From: Methanolobus tindarius DSM 2278
GTDB taxonomy: Archaea > Halobacteriota > Methanosarcinia > Methanosarcinales > Methanosarcinaceae
Assembly: GCF_000504205.1 (NCBI RefSeq)
Contig: NZ_AZAJ01000001.1
Coordinates: forward strand, 2,206,879 to 2,270,878
Length of the DNA stretch: 64,000 nucleotides
Reading direction: 5' to 3'
This document shows positions 18,231 through 27,712 of the stretch, one piece after another. The translations under genes were made by a program, and so were the position numbers. The notes beneath the pieces are model-generated. The model did not search any database and was not told the origin of the DNA. It saw only the letters and a program-made list of their open reading frames with translations. Position 1 is the stretch's first letter. Each line of letters begins with the position of its first letter.

Positions 18231-18401
18231 ATGTACCATATAGTTGTACGATATGGACTTCATCCCAACAAACTCCGTGAAAAACGGAATTGGATTGCAC
18301 GGAAATGTGGGCACGATACATTCCCCTCAGTATCTAAAAACGAAATAATGCCTGCATTTCATCCTCTCTATAAGGATGAAGTGGAGTATGAGCGGTCATA
18401 A
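18231..18401 (+). CDS. Possible small ORF of 56 codons
   Basis: The ORF starts at ATG and reads MYHIVVRYGLHPNKLREKR, then a stretch with WIARKCGHDTFPS, and ends EVEYERS. The composition is protein-like, but I recognise no family and see no strong ribosome site. It runs into the first copy of the repeat at 18382 and may instead be the remains of a larger mobile-element gene. Confidence 0.3.
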   Translation: MYHIVVRYGLHPNKLREKRNWIARKCGHDTFPSVSKNEIMPAFHPLYKDEVEYERS

Positions 18402-18445
18402 GGGGACAGGTGGGGGCACCTGAGTGGGTAATTGGAGTATGAGCG
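18382..18445 (+). repeat. Direct repeat TGGAGTATGAGCG
   Basis: The 13-mer TGGAGTATGAGCG occurs at 18382-18394 and again at 18433-18445, 51 bases apart. Between them lies a G-rich stretch (GGGGACAGGTGGGGGCACC). The copies frame no gene. Confidence 0.7.
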
Positions 18446-18451
18446 AATGGG

Positions 18452-18497
18452 GCGCCATTTCGGTTTGACCGAAGTGGCGTGGTTATTGTCTATTTTT
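18452..18497 (+). ncRNA. Strong hairpin, possible end of a small RNA or a terminator
   Basis: CGCCATTTCGGT (18453-18464), loop TTG and ACCGAAGTGGCG (18468-18479) make a 12-bp stem with one G-U pair, extendable by a G-U outside. A T-rich segment follows at 18480-18496. With the 13-mer repeats and the G-rich stretch before it, the region looks like a structured transcript, but no known RNA family is recognised. Confidence 0.4.
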
Positions 18498-18683
18498 GCA
18501 GTCGATTTTACATTCTGTTCTTATATTGTTTGTTTAATTGTAAGTTAACAGGCTTTTAATTGGAGCTGAATGGCTTCATGTTTGTTTTATCTATCATTAT
18601 TAGTTTTAAATTGTTTTAAATCTATAATCATCTATCATTTCAGATTGTTTTATATATTATTGTGTGCTTTCAGCAAAGCCTCT

Positions 18684-19658
18684 ATGAAAAGCATTAAAAA
18701 TGGTAATTACTCCTATCTGGAGCTTATAATATCATGTACTATATTTGGAGCTAGTGGAATCTTTATAAAACATATCTACTCCATGCAAACAACATCTATT
18801 ATATTCTATAGGCTTATTTTTGGATTTATACTATTATTAGCATATTGTATATTCTCTAAGAAGTATAATCTTCTATATATCGGCAAAAAAAGACGTTATA
18901 TACTTTTGATTGCGGTATTCAATGTTTTAACCCTATATACTTATTTTAGTTCCATTAAATACGCAGGAATATCCATTGCAGTGCTTTTACTGTACACTGC
19001 TCCGGTATACGTTACACTCCTGTCTCCATTATTCCTGAAAGAAAAAATCACAAAGAGAGGATTTTTCTCATTGATCATTTCCGTATATGGGATATTACTT
19101 GTTGTTCTTCCAGGAAGCAATGCATCTGTAAATGCACAGCTTTTCACCGGAATAGTCCTGGGAATACTATCAGGCATATCTTATAGTGGAACTATACTAA
19201 CAGTAAGTTATCTGAAAGATGAATATTCCGGTTTCACACAGCTTTTCTGGTCAACATTTATTAGCTTATTAACCCTTTTGCCATTTGGAAGCAAGGTTCC
19301 GGTGGAGGTTCTGATGCCCAACCTGCCTGTGTTGTTCCTTTTTGGTTTAATTACAACAGCATTCGCTTCAGTTCTTTATCTGAACAGTGCTGCAAAGATC
19401 AGGGCTCAGACCGTCAGTGTACTTGCATTACTCGAGCCTGTAAGTGGAATTATATTTGGATTCGTATTCCTGCATGAGCCTGTATTCATGAACACGATAC
19501 AGGGATGTTTCTTCATACTACTTGGTGCAACGATACTCGTACTGGAACCTGGTAAGTTTAACATGCAAAACAAAACCTATGGTAAAATCTCTGTTTTAGG
19601 CAGAATTTACCCTGCTTTTAGTTATTTAACGGCATCTTCGCGTTTAAGAAAATGGTAA
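18684..19658 (+). CDS. EamA-family (DMT superfamily) transporter
   Basis: An integral membrane protein of about 324 residues with ten predicted helices in two EamA repeats, the first beginning ELIISCTIFGASGIFIKHIY and the second around GIVLGILSGISYSGTILTV. The second half ends with the usual EPVSGIIFGFVFLHEP signature. The family exports or imports small metabolites and amino acids; the substrate is unknown. I prefer the ATG at 18684; an upstream start at 18570 would add 38 unusual hydrophobic residues. A basic tail of about 40 residues follows the last helix. Confidence 0.85.
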   Translation: MKSIKNGNYSYLELIISCTIFGASGIFIKHIYSMQTTSIIFYRLIFGFILLLAYCIFSKKYNLLYIGKKRRYILLIAVFNVLTLYTYFSSIKYAGISIAVLLLYTAPVYVTLLSPLFLKEKITKRGFFSLIISVYGILLVVLPGSNASVNAQLFTGIVLGILSGISYSGTILTVSYLKDEYSGFTQLFWSTFISLLTLLPFGSKVPVEVLMPNLPVLFLFGLITTAFASVLYLNSAAKIRAQTVSVLALLEPVSGIIFGFVFLHEPVFMNTIQGCFFILLGATILVLEPGKFNMQNKTYGKISVLGRIYPAFSYLTASSRLRKW

Positions 19659-19673
19659 TGAGTAATTGTGAAA

Positions 19674-20069
19674 TTACTTCCGGTTGAAGAACATAGCAAT
19701 TCCCATTATAGCAATAAATGGAATTGCAAGGCCTGGAAATTCAGGGATTTCCTCACTGTCCTCGCCTTCATTATTCTTCTTTTCAGGATTTTCTGAGGAT
19801 TCACCACCACTACTAGATGTTGAAACATTGCTTCCGGTCACTGTGCTGTGGCCGTCATGTTTCCACCATCCTTCTTCGTCACTTACGATACTATCCGGGG
19901 TGGACATCAATGGACTTTGATCCGCAGGCTGGCTCATATTAGTGAAGTTATCCGTGAAATTGTCGTTCCCTTCCATTCCGATGTAACTATTTTCCTGGGG
20001 AGAAAAAAGGCCGAACAAAAAAAGCAGCATCATTAAGCCAATAAAAATATGATACCCGGTAATCTTCAT
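19674..20069 (-). CDS. Small PEF-CTERM surface protein
   Basis: A 131-residue secreted protein with an N-terminal signal anchor (IFIGLMMLLFLFGLF) and a low-complexity Ser/Asn/Glu-rich middle (TGSNVSTSSSGGESS). It ends in the archaeosortase C signal: EEIPEFPGLAIP, a hydrophobic helix and FFNRK. This is the same sorting class as the protein at 9752. The middle has several N-glycosylation sequons and looks like a stalk. It is convergent with the EamA gene. Confidence 0.82.
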   Translation of the reverse strand: MKITGYHIFIGLMMLLFLFGLFSPQENSYIGMEGNDNFTDNFTNMSQPADQSPLMSTPDSIVSDEEGWWKHDGHSTVTGSNVSTSSSGGESSENPEKKNNEGEDSEEIPEFPGLAIPFIAIMGIAMFFNRK

Positions 20070-20270
20070 TAGAAATCCTCACAAGAATAAAATTAATAGT
20101 TGCTTATGCACTTTCCTTATATGGGTATCCCAAATATATCTTTTCCCGTATACTAATTACTAAATTAAGTTCCTTATGATAGAAACTACTTTATGGTGGA
20201 ATAGACTACTTATCTATAATATTCATTATCAGTAGCGCATTATAATTGCAATAATCCCGGAGGTTATGTT

Positions 20271-20711
20271 TTGCTCATTAGGTATATTAATAAATTCCAG
20301 AAGTCCATAATAAAAATAATAATGGTCATGATGGTTTTTGTCATTCTGAGTTCCATGCTGGAGATTACCTGGATACTCGTTACTGACTTTTTAACTCCGC
20401 CCTATCTATTGATAGGTGTGGATCAGATTCTGGATATATTTGCCCTCTTTTTCCTGGTAATTATAGGTATAGAGTTGCTTGAAACGGTAAAGATGATTAT
20501 CATTGAATCATCCATGAATGTTGATGTTATAATTCTGGTAGGTATCACTGCAATAGTCCGTAAAATATTGATAATAGATCTTAAAAACACCGACCCACTA
20601 TTTTTAGTTGGAATGGGAATTCTCATAGTTGCCCTTGCAGGGACATATTATCTTGTCGTAAATTCAGAAAAGGATTTCAAATGCCAGCTTAATGTTGATG
20701 ATGAACATTAA
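20271..20711 (+). CDS. PsiE-family membrane protein
   Basis: A 146-residue protein with four hydrophobic segments and an acidic and basic loop pattern like the PsiE family (phosphate-starvation-inducible in E. coli), whose function is unknown. The core GIELLETVKMIIIESSMNVDV resembles the family's EhLRl segment. The start is TTG at 20271 with GGAGG (20260-20264) at good spacing. A second PsiE-like gene lies at 38952. Confidence 0.7.
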   Translation: MLIRYINKFQKSIIKIIMVMMVFVILSSMLEITWILVTDFLTPPYLLIGVDQILDIFALFFLVIIGIELLETVKMIIIESSMNVDVIILVGITAIVRKILIIDLKNTDPLFLVGMGILIVALAGTYYLVVNSEKDFKCQLNVDDEH

Positions 20712-20760
20712 CTACAGAAACAAAGTTGATTTACTCTCTGGAATAAATTCAGAAAAGGGA

Positions 20761-22821
20761 TTATAAAATCCCTTCTAATTCATTTTTAAATTTAAATAGT
20801 TCAAGCTTCATTCTCAGGGCATCTGAAAGTTCGGTTAGCTCTCTTGCTGCATCGGTGAACTCTGTCATGGAAGCAGTCTGTTCCTGGACAGCAGCTGAAA
20901 CTTCCTGTGTTCCTGCTGCGGATGCTTCAGATATACTGGAGATATCTTCAATGGATGCCGTAACTTCCTCAATAGATGCGGATTGCTCTTCCGCAGAGGC
21001 GGCAATATTCTGTGCCATTCCTGCTATCTGTGCACTGCTCTCAACTATCTGTTTAACAGCTTCTACTGTATTATGAAGTGATTCTGCTCCACTGGCAATG
21101 GTATCTGTTCCGTTCTCAACTGAAATAACAGCTTCTTCTGTTCCTTTCTGAATTTCCTGAATAAGTTCTGATATTTGCTGTGCTGCATGTCCTGAATTCT
21201 CAGCAAGTTTGCGTACTTCATCAGCCACAACTGCGAACCCTCTTCCATGCTCTCCTGCCCTTGCAGCCTCAATGGCAGCGTTTAGTGCAAGGAGGTTTGT
21301 CTGGTCTGCAATATTTGTGATAAGCTCAACTATCTCGCCTATTTTCCTTGATTTTTCATCCAGTTTCCTTATTGCATTTGCAGAGTCTCCGGCTGAACTT
21401 TGAATGTCGTTCATCTGCAGAAGCAGCTCTTCGGATTTCTTTCCAAGTTCCTGTATAAGTTCACTTGCAGATGTTGCGTTCTCTGCTGCAACCTGTGCGT
21501 TTGATGCTATTTCCTGGACATTATATGTCATGTCAGTCATAGCATGTGATGTTTCGTCAGTTTTCATAGACTGGCTCTGTGCTCCTGTGGCAATCTCTGA
21601 AATAGTAAGAGATATCTGGTTGGCAACGGATTCCATTTCTACCGAAGAGCTAAGCATGTTGTTAGAATTGCTAGTGACCTTGTTAACACTCAGGTCTATT
21701 TCCTGCACAAGGTCTCTCAGTCCATATGCCATCTGGTTAATTGCCGCTGACAGACGTCCAATTTCATCTCCTGAATTGCCTTCGATGTTCACCGTCAGGT
21801 CACCCTCTGAAATGCGACCTGCTGCATCCATCATTTTATCCAGTGGTTCTGTTATTGTTTTTGCAAATTTCCATGCTGCAAGTGAACCTACGACTATTAT
21901 TATAAGGATGGCTGCAAGCATTGTGTTTCTTATAGCTTTTGTTCCTTCAGTGAATTCATCAAGGTAACTGCCTGATGCAATTATCCATCCTCTGGGTTCA
22001 TAATATGTATAAGCCATTACTTTCTCGCGTCCATTCCACTGGTAGGTGATGTAACCATCCTTGCTTTCAATCATTTCTTTTGCAAAATCATATTGATAGA
22101 GGCTTTCACCTTCATTGTCAGGATGCATTATCAGGGTACCTTCAGTATCCATTATGTAAATGTAACCTGTTTTTCCAACGGTTATTGCGCTCATCTGTTC
22201 TTTCATCTTCTCAAGGAATGGCTCTTCGAGTACACCTACATAGAGAATTCCAATGGTTTTTCCGGAGTTGTCTTTGATAGGTTCATAAGCGGTCAGGTAC
22301 CAGGCGTTAACGACCCATGCCCTTCCGTAAAATGTTTCCCCATCTGTCACAACAGCATCATAAACAGGTTGCGAGACTGTTGTTCCAACAGCCCGGCTTC
22401 CATCAGCCTTTATAACATTGGTTGAGATTCTCACTGCCTCCCCACTTTGGATCTGGAATATGGTTGCAGTTCCCCCTACCATGTTTTTAATCTCATCAAC
22501 GATCTCGAAATTGTCGTTCACGATATAATCTCCACTGAGAGTCATTTTGCCATCTATTATTGCAGGGTCACCTTTTGAGTAAAAGACAGACCTGGCAATT
22601 GACAGATCATTATTGACTTTATCCTGTGCAAAGGTCAGAGTGGACTCTACATAATTCTTCTCTATCTGTACCTGCTCTTCAAGATTTACCTGGGTTTCAT
22701 CGGCAATACTTATTTTAGCTTGCTCGTAGGCATAAGTGCCAACAAGGAGCAATGGTATGATAGTTGCTATCAGTGTAAATGCTATCAATTTATTTCCAAT
22801 GGGAATGTCCTGATATCTCAT
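20761..22821 (-). CDS. Methyl-accepting chemotaxis protein
   Basis: A membrane chemoreceptor of 686 residues. The order is: TM helix (~11-32); a periplasmic sensor of the Cache type (~35-295) with the duplicated pattern YVGVLEEPF and the [17 protein letters not shown] strand; a second TM helix (~300-320); a HAMP domain (~320-375); and a signalling domain. The signalling hairpin tip reads [20 protein letters not shown] near residue 500, and methylation helices flank it. It would signal to CheA; no che genes are present in the window, so it depends on a cluster elsewhere. The ligand is probably a small organic acid or amine, but this cannot be read from sequence. A palindrome in the promoter (22856-22867) suggests regulation. 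Confidence 0.93.
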   Translation of the reverse strand: MRYQDIPIGNKLIAFTLIATIIPLLLVGTYAYEQAKISIADETQVNLEEQVQIEKNYVESTLTFAQDKVNNDLSIARSVFYSKGDPAIIDGKMTLSGDYIVNDNFEIVDEIKNMVGGTATIFQIQSGEAVRISTNVIKADGSRAVGTTVSQPVYDAVVTDGETFYGRAWVVNAWYLTAYEPIKDNSGKTIGILYVGVLEEPFLEKMKEQMSAITVGKTGYIYIMDTEGTLIMHPDNEGESLYQYDFAKEMIESKDGYITYQWNGREKVMAYTYYEPRGWIIASGSYLDEFTEGTKAIRNTMLAAILIIIVVGSLAAWKFAKTITEPLDKMMDAAGRISEGDLTVNIEGNSGDEIGRLSAAINQMAYGLRDLVQEIDLSVNKVTSNSNNMLSSSVEMESVANQISLTISEIATGAQSQSMKTDETSHAMTDMTYNVQEIASNAQVAAENATSASELIQELGKKSEELLLQMNDIQSSAGDSANAIRKLDEKSRKIGEIVELITNIADQTNLLALNAAIEAARAGEHGRGFAVVADEVRKLAENSGHAAQQISELIQEIQKGTEEAVISVENGTDTIASGAESLHNTVEAVKQIVESSAQIAGMAQNIAASAEEQSASIEEVTASIEDISSISEASAAGTQEVSAAVQEQTASMTEFTDAARELTELSDALRMKLELFKFKNELEGIL

Positions 22822-22855
22822 TTTTTTTCTTCCGTTATTATTCAGTGTTTTATAG

Positions 22856-22881
22856 GGGGTTAACCCCGGTTTTGTATATAC
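22856..22881 (-). promoter_or_regulatory. Promoter with 12-base palindrome upstream of the chemoreceptor gene
   Basis: GGGGTTAACCCC (22856-22867) is a perfect palindrome lying 6 bases downstream (for minus-strand transcription) of the TATA box GTATATAC (22874-22881). It therefore covers the expected start of transcription, 35 bases before the ATG. Binding there would block RNA polymerase. Confidence 0.45.
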
Positions 22882-23040
22882 ACTAAAACGAGATTATTAA
22901 TATATAAATAAATCCATATTTATTAGTTATTTTGAGCATCAGTAGTAGCATTTGCACAGGTTTTATTATGTGTATAAAATTTCATATCATGATTTTGCAA
23001 AAAGGTTTAAACCTGTACGTTCCATTCGGGATAGAGTCAC

Positions 23041-23748
23041 ATGAAGATACATTGTCTTGTTCATCTGGATTTTGAAACCTTAGGAAACATCAGGGACTGG
23101 ATATTTGAAAAAGAGCATTCGTTTTCTGTTATCATGCCTTCTGAAAATCAGATTTATCCTGAGCCTGGTGATATTGATCTACTTATCATCATGGGTGGTC
23201 TCATGAGTGTATACCAGGAAGATGAATATCCCTGGTTAAAAAAGGAAAAAGAGTTTGTAAAATCTGTTATGGATTGCGGAAAGGCTGTCTATGGAGTATG
23301 CTTTGGTGCCCAGATGCTTTCCGAGATTCTCGGTGGGAAAGTAAGCCGAAATCAAGACCGTGAGATAGGCTGGCACAAAGTAAGAAGCTTAGATGAACCG
23401 GACACGGACTTCCAGTTTATTAATGTACAGAAAGAGATGACTGTTTTCCAGTGGCATGGCGATACATTTACACTTCCTCCCGGATGCAGACGACTTTTTG
23501 AAAGCGAGGCATGTCCGGAGCAGGGCTTTATTTATGGTAACAATGTTCTGGCTTTACAATTCCATCCGGAAGTTGATGCAGGTTGCGTTGAAAGTCTGCT
23601 TGAAAATTGCAGTTCTGATCTGGCAGAAAAAAGCCGTTATGTCTCATCTGAAAATGAAATAAGGGGTCGTGATGACCTGATAAAAGCTTCAGCAGATCTG
23701 ATGTTTTTAATACTTGACTGGTTTGAAGAAAATATAGAAAAAACTTAA
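23041..23748 (+). CDS. Class I glutamine amidotransferase
   Basis: A stand-alone GATase1 of 235 residues with the catalytic Cys in YGVCFGAQMLSEILGG (residues ~80-95) and the His/Glu pair in LQFHPEVDAG (~175-184). The long N-terminal part (PEPGDIDLLIIMGGLMSVYQ) is the GMP-synthase-type fold. Free class I amidotransferases of this sort hydrolyse glutamine or gamma-glutamyl compounds for an unknown partner. The next gene begins 26 bases after its stop and may be co-transcribed. Confidence 0.85.
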   Translation: MKIHCLVHLDFETLGNIRDWIFEKEHSFSVIMPSENQIYPEPGDIDLLIIMGGLMSVYQEDEYPWLKKEKEFVKSVMDCGKAVYGVCFGAQMLSEILGGKVSRNQDREIGWHKVRSLDEPDTDFQFINVQKEMTVFQWHGDTFTLPPGCRRLFESEACPEQGFIYGNNVLALQFHPEVDAGCVESLLENCSSDLAEKSRYVSSENEIRGRDDLIKASADLMFLILDWFEENIEKT

Positions 23749-23774
23749 CAATATAACTTACAGCAGGTTGCATT

Positions 23775-24227
23775 ATGAAAGAAGATATCGAGTATATGAG
23801 AAAATTGTGTAAAACACGTCCTATTAGCTACTCTGACCTTGATTATCTCAAAAAAGGTTCAACGGCATTTCTGCATGAAAATGGCTATTCTACTTCTCAG
23901 ATAGCACAAGCTCTTGATCTGGACGAAAGGGATGTCGAAAACAATCTAAAAGGAACCGGTTTTGCATTGGATTACAAAAAGATAGCTCAATTTGAAGATA
24001 AAATGCCTTCCAATATAGGCGATACTATTGTAATCTGTGTTCCATCGTTTGGTTCCGAAAACCAGGTTCATTGCATTAAAGCAACTGTTCTTCAGTGTGT
24101 TCCAAGAGGCAATAGTTGTGGACTTTCAGTATCTCTTCTTGAGAATGTAGATTTTGAGATACCACTTTATGGTAAAGCCCGCAAAGGCACCGAGATAGTT
24201 GTTCCGGTAGACTGGGTTTCAGAATAA
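23775..24227 (+). CDS. Conserved-looking protein with helix-turn-helix-like N-terminus, function unknown
   Basis: A 150-residue protein I do not recognise. Residues ~35-55 (ENGYSTSQIAQALDLDERDVENN) look like a helix-turn-helix. The C-terminal half (GDTIVICVPSF...CIKATVLQCVPRG...SLLENVDFEIPLYG) is beta-rich, ending in a possible small barrel. It may bind nucleic acid or a ligand. It follows the amidotransferase closely, so the pair may be functionally linked. Confidence 0.6.
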   Translation: MKEDIEYMRKLCKTRPISYSDLDYLKKGSTAFLHENGYSTSQIAQALDLDERDVENNLKGTGFALDYKKIAQFEDKMPSNIGDTIVICVPSFGSENQVHCIKATVLQCVPRGNSCGLSVSLLENVDFEIPLYGKARKGTEIVVPVDWVSE

Positions 24228-24257
24228 TACAATATCCAAAATCAAATGATATCAGGT

Positions 24258-25142
24258 TTAAGCAATGGCTTTTTCCATAATATTGCCATTGTAGCTGTTT
24301 ACAAGAATTCCTGAAATATCACTGAATAACTCTGCAGTATAACTATTATATTCTCCAAGCTGGCAGCGTCCTGTTCTGTTTTCCCCGTGGAAATCGGATC
24401 CACCTGTCATTATCAGTCCCTGTGCAGAACACAATTCATACATTGTGTTCACTTGTTCTTTGCTGCTGTTTGCATAGAATACTTCAAATCCATCCAGACC
24501 GCATCTGATAAGTGATTCAGACATGTATGGAAGTAGTGACATCCTGTTGTTTTGTTCCAGTGTCCTGAGTATGTGGGCACACACGGCTTTTCCACCAGCC
24601 CTGTGAATTGTTTTGATTGCTTTTTTAGCAGGAAATTTCTCCATGCTTATGTCCAGTGGCGAATCATCTGACAGCCACTTGTTGTGGAAATCATAATTGT
24701 TCATCACTTTATTCTGTACAGAAAGTGTGATGTCATGTTTTGTGATTATTCCTTTTACATTATCAAGGACAGAATAATCAATTTCCATATCATGTGATTC
24801 CAGTGCAGCGCAAACTTTCATGCAATAGTCTTTTGCATTTTGCTTTGCATGATCCGTCATTCTGAGAAGTCCGCTGTCTTCAGGATCAAAATTATACCCA
24901 AGTATGTGTACTTCAATTCCTGAATACTCTGTTTCTGTAGTAAATTCTATACCCGGTATCAGGGTTATGTTTTGCTTGTCGCATTCCCATCTGGCTTCAC
25001 AGAGTCCATCAACAGTATCGTGGTCTGTAATACTCAGGATTTTTATTCCCTTGTTCTTTGCCAGTTTAATCAACTCTTCCGGTTTTAGATCACCATCGGA
25101 GTAGCATGTGTGGGTATGCAGATCTGCTAGATTAGCTATAAT
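24258..25142 (-). CDS. PHP-domain metal-dependent phosphoesterase (unusual start)
   Basis: A 294-residue PHP-fold protein: metal ligands in DLHTHTCYSDG (residues ~7-17), SITDHDTVDG, PGIEFTTE, HILRTLE and GGSDFHGE. Related proteins hydrolyse 3'-5' dinucleotides or phosphorylated histidinol-like substrates. The motif DLHTHT lies upstream of the first conventional start (TTG at 25073), and the frame back to its upstream stop contains no ATG, GTG or TTG. Initiation must be at ATT (25142-25140) or ATA (25139-25137); AAGGTG sits 2 or 5 bases before them. Alternatively, an indel has damaged the start. It shares no operon with neighbours. Confidence 0.8.
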   Translation of the reverse strand: MIANLADLHTHTCYSDGDLKPEELIKLAKNKGIKILSITDHDTVDGLCEARWECDKQNITLIPGIEFTTETEYSGIEVHILGYNFDPEDSGLLRMTDHAKQNAKDYCMKVCAALESHDMEIDYSVLDNVKGIITKHDITLSVQNKVMNNYDFHNKWLSDDSPLDISMEKFPAKKAIKTIHRAGGKAVCAHILRTLEQNNRMSLLPYMSESLIRCGLDGFEVFYANSSKEQVNTMYELCSAQGLIMTGGSDFHGENRTGRCQLGEYNSYTAELFSDISGILVNSYNGNIMEKAIA

Positions 25143-25288
25143 TACACCTTCGTACGTCTCGATGCATTTGCATTGAAATGAGCTAATATATAATTAATCT
25201 ACATAAAATATATTGTTCAGGGAATCTATATATTGACAGGTAAATGCAGAGAAAAAGTAGATCAAACAAACAAAGACAAAGAAATTAA

Positions 25289-25315
25289 AAAAGGGATATG
25301 AGGGTGTGCCTCATA

Positions 25316-25317
<2 letters not shown>
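25289..25317 (-). terminator. Intrinsic terminator of the amtB-glnK operon
   Basis: GATATGAGG (25295-25303), a 5-base loop and CCTCATATC (25309-25317) are exact reverse complements. Reading the minus strand, the 9-bp stem is followed by CCCTTTTTTAA. The stem starts within the stop codon of glnK. Confidence 0.75.
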
Positions 25318-25651
<334 letters not shown>

Positions 25652-25661
25652 TCATACCACC

Positions 25662-26858
25662 TCAGGCTGTTGTGGATTCTCCATGCTGGGAGATATCAAG
25701 TCCAACATATTCTTCTTCTTCGGTTACACGCAATCCCATTGTCTTGTCAATTATTACAGCAAGTATGTAGGTCATAACGAATGCGTAGATCATTGCAACG
25801 GATGCGTCAAGAAGCTGTATAAGGAACTGGTGTGTGTTTCCGTAGATAAGTCCGTCGACTCCACCCACTGCTGCACTTGCAAAGATTCCTGTTGCAATTG
25901 CACCCCAGAATCCTCCCATACCATGGACTGCCCATGCATCAAGGCTCTCATCAAGTCCCTTGCGTACACGGAACAGAAGTGCTCCGTAACAGAGAAGTCC
26001 GGCAAAACCACCAATGATGATAGCAGCCATTGGTCCTACAAAACCGGATGCCGGTGTGATGGCTACAAGACCTGCTACGGCTCCACTGATAAGACCCAGT
26101 GAACTTGGCTTTCCCTTTATCCATGAAGCGAGCATCCATGTAATTGCTCCTGATGCTGCGGATACGTTGGTGACTACAAGTGCATTTACTGCAAGTCCGT
26201 CTGCTGCAAGTGCGCTTCCTGCGTTAAATGCGAACCAGCCGAACCAGAGCATTGCTCCTCCAAGAAGGGTTGTTGTAATGTTTTCTGCTTCCATGCTGTA
26301 CTTGCCAAAGCCCATACGGTTACCTATAACAAGTGCAAGTGCCAGGGCACCAAATCCTGAACTTATGTGTACGACTGTACCGCCTGCAAAATCAAGAGCA
26401 CCGAGCTCTCCTGCCCAGCCGCCTCCCCATGCCCAGTGGGCAAGAGGATCATAGACTATTGTTGTCCAGAGGACACCAAGTACCATGAATGAACTTAATT
26501 TTACACGTCCTGCTACACCTGATGTAAGAATTGCCAGTGTAACACCTGCAAAAACAAGCTGGAATACCATGAACAGCATGTCAGGAATGCCGTCGCCGCC
26601 AAGACCTACGCCTGCAAGACAGAGGTGATCCAGACCCCCGATGAATCCTGAAATATCAGAACCGAAGGAAAGTGTGTACCCTACTGTTACCCACTGGATA
26701 CTCACAAGAGCAAATGAAATGAAAGACATTGCTATCATGGATATTATGTTTTTACTACGTACCATTCCGCCGTAAAAAAGCCCGACCCCCGGGGTCATGA
26801 GCATTACCATAGCGGTACAGATGATAATAAAGGCAGTATCTCCTGTGTCGATTGCCAC
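25662..26858 (-). CDS. amtB: Ammonium transporter AmtB
   Basis: An inner-membrane channel of 398 residues that carries ammonia/ammonium. Diagnostic parts are [19 protein letters not shown] (residues ~18-36), the periplasmic SFLGG-like pore region around [26 protein letters not shown] (~155-175, pore His), the [17 protein letters not shown] motif (~205-221) and [14 protein letters not shown] (~310-323, second pore His). The C-terminus has the cytosolic tail that interacts with GlnK. The GTG start at 26858 directly follows the stop of a 14-codon leader ORF. It is transcribed with glnK and is probably induced by nitrogen limitation. Confidence 0.95.
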   Translation of the reverse strand: MAIDTGDTAFIIICTAMVMLMTPGVGLFYGGMVRSKNIISMIAMSFISFALVSIQWVTVGYTLSFGSDISGFIGGLDHLCLAGVGLGGDGIPDMLFMVFQLVFAGVTLAILTSGVAGRVKLSSFMVLGVLWTTIVYDPLAHWAWGGGWAGELGALDFAGGTVVHISSGFGALALALVIGNRMGFGKYSMEAENITTTLLGGAMLWFGWFAFNAGSALAADGLAVNALVVTNVSAASGAITWMLASWIKGKPSSLGLISGAVAGLVAITPASGFVGPMAAIIIGGFAGLLCYGALLFRVRKGLDESLDAWAVHGMGGFWGAIATGIFASAAVGGVDGLIYGNTHQFLIQLLDASVAMIYAFVMTYILAVIIDKTMGLRVTEEEEYVGLDISQHGESTTA

Positions 26859-26903
26859 TTAAATCACCTGTTTTTCGAGAATGTATTCTATAATTTCTTC
26901 CAT
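26859..26903 (-). CDS. 14-codon leader ORF immediately upstream of amtB
   Basis: The minus strand reads MEEIIEYILEKQVI and TAA, and the next codon is the GTG start of amtB, with no spacing. AGGTGGA (26907-26913) lies 3 bases before its ATG, a strong ribosome binding site. The ribosome terminating here would be placed to start amtB, and the amtB site AGGTGA lies within the leader. The real product may be the leader peptide or the coupling itself. Conservation has not been checked. Confidence 0.5.
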   Translation of the reverse strand: MEEIIEYILEKQVI

Positions 26904-26987
26904 AGTTCCACCTATGTTTAAATAATGTTAATCGGATATCTGCAATACTATTCCCCTTTCCGATGTGCATATACTTAAATATGTCGA

Positions 26988-27149
26988 TTAGGTGTCCATC
27001 ATTTTCTGCATTTTGGTAAAAGCATTTGGTATAACTCGATATTCAGGCAGAACTGTATCTTTGAAGATTCGGAGCACTTCTATTGTTAGCACAAAAACCG
27101 GGATAGTATAAAAGAAAAATAGCGTTTTTCCAGTATGGCGTTGGAAGTT
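26988..27149 (-). pseudogene. Possible decayed coding remnant
   Basis: A 53-codon open frame with no ATG; it encodes TLFFFYTIPVFVLTIEVLRI followed by FKDTVLPEYRVIPNAFTKMQ and ends before the amtB promoter. The amino-acid composition looks like protein, possibly a transposase end or a membrane protein fragment, but I cannot assign it. No other gene is seen between 26904 and 27245. Confidence 0.25.
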
Positions 27150-27244
27150 TCAAAGATGTTACTCATAGAATGCCGTCGTTTTAATTGATTGTCGTAATAA
27201 CGGCATCATTTTAGGCATAATTCTTCTGTTTGTGAACTTCATTA

Positions 27245-27661
27245 TTAGGGTTTTAGGCTATTTTTGATTGAGTTCATTTTAGATAAAGTAAACAATAAAA
27301 TAAGGAAATAAAAAAAGAAAAGTGCCAAACTTAAGGTTGTTGAATATTCAGGGAATAAATGGACTAGTGCATAATATATTGCTGACATTACAATTGTTGA
27401 ATATAGAATTTTGCGCTTCAATGGAATATACTCATCAGCGGTAAATGGGTTATCGTCTATTTTTTTTGTCAGTCCTTTTTCTATTGTTGCCCTCATTTCC
27501 TGATTTGCTTCAATGACAAAAGTGCCAATATATCCACAGCGTTTGCAGTGATAAATTGGACCGAGTTTCATTCCAGTTTCATAATAAAGTCCGGTGTATC
27601 CACAATTAGGGCAACACAAATACATATCATCTTCATGATTGTTAACTTCTGGTATCGGCAT
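27245..27661 (-). CDS. Zinc-ribbon membrane protein, function unknown
   Basis: About 138 residues: an N-terminal zinc ribbon with CCPNCGYTG (residues ~15-23) and CKRCGYIGTF (~39-48), then a soluble linker and two C-terminal hydrophobic segments (ILYSTIVMSAIYYALVHLF and LSLALFFFYFLILLF). The start at 27661 (MPIPEVN) is preferred; the frame extends 17 hydrophobic codons upstream without a ribosome site. Similar proteins occur in methanogens, and no function is known. A 350-base gap without a gene follows on the right up to purB. Confidence 0.7.
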   Translation of the reverse strand: MPIPEVNNHEDDMYLCCPNCGYTGLYYETGMKLGPIYHCKRCGYIGTFVIEANQEMRATIEKGLTKKIDDNPFTADEYIPLKRKILYSTIVMSAIYYALVHLFPEYSTTLSLALFFFYFLILLFTLSKMNSIKNSLKP

Positions 27662-27712
27662 GAATATAAAATCTAAATAACTAATTAATACAAATAGAAC
27701 AGTATGTTCCAA

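Noticed and set aside
26928-26965. Inverted TCGGA...TCCGA upstream of amtB as an NrpR operator
   Set aside because: The spacing is far longer than the known NrpR operators (short half-sites about 6 bases apart), so I do not call it.
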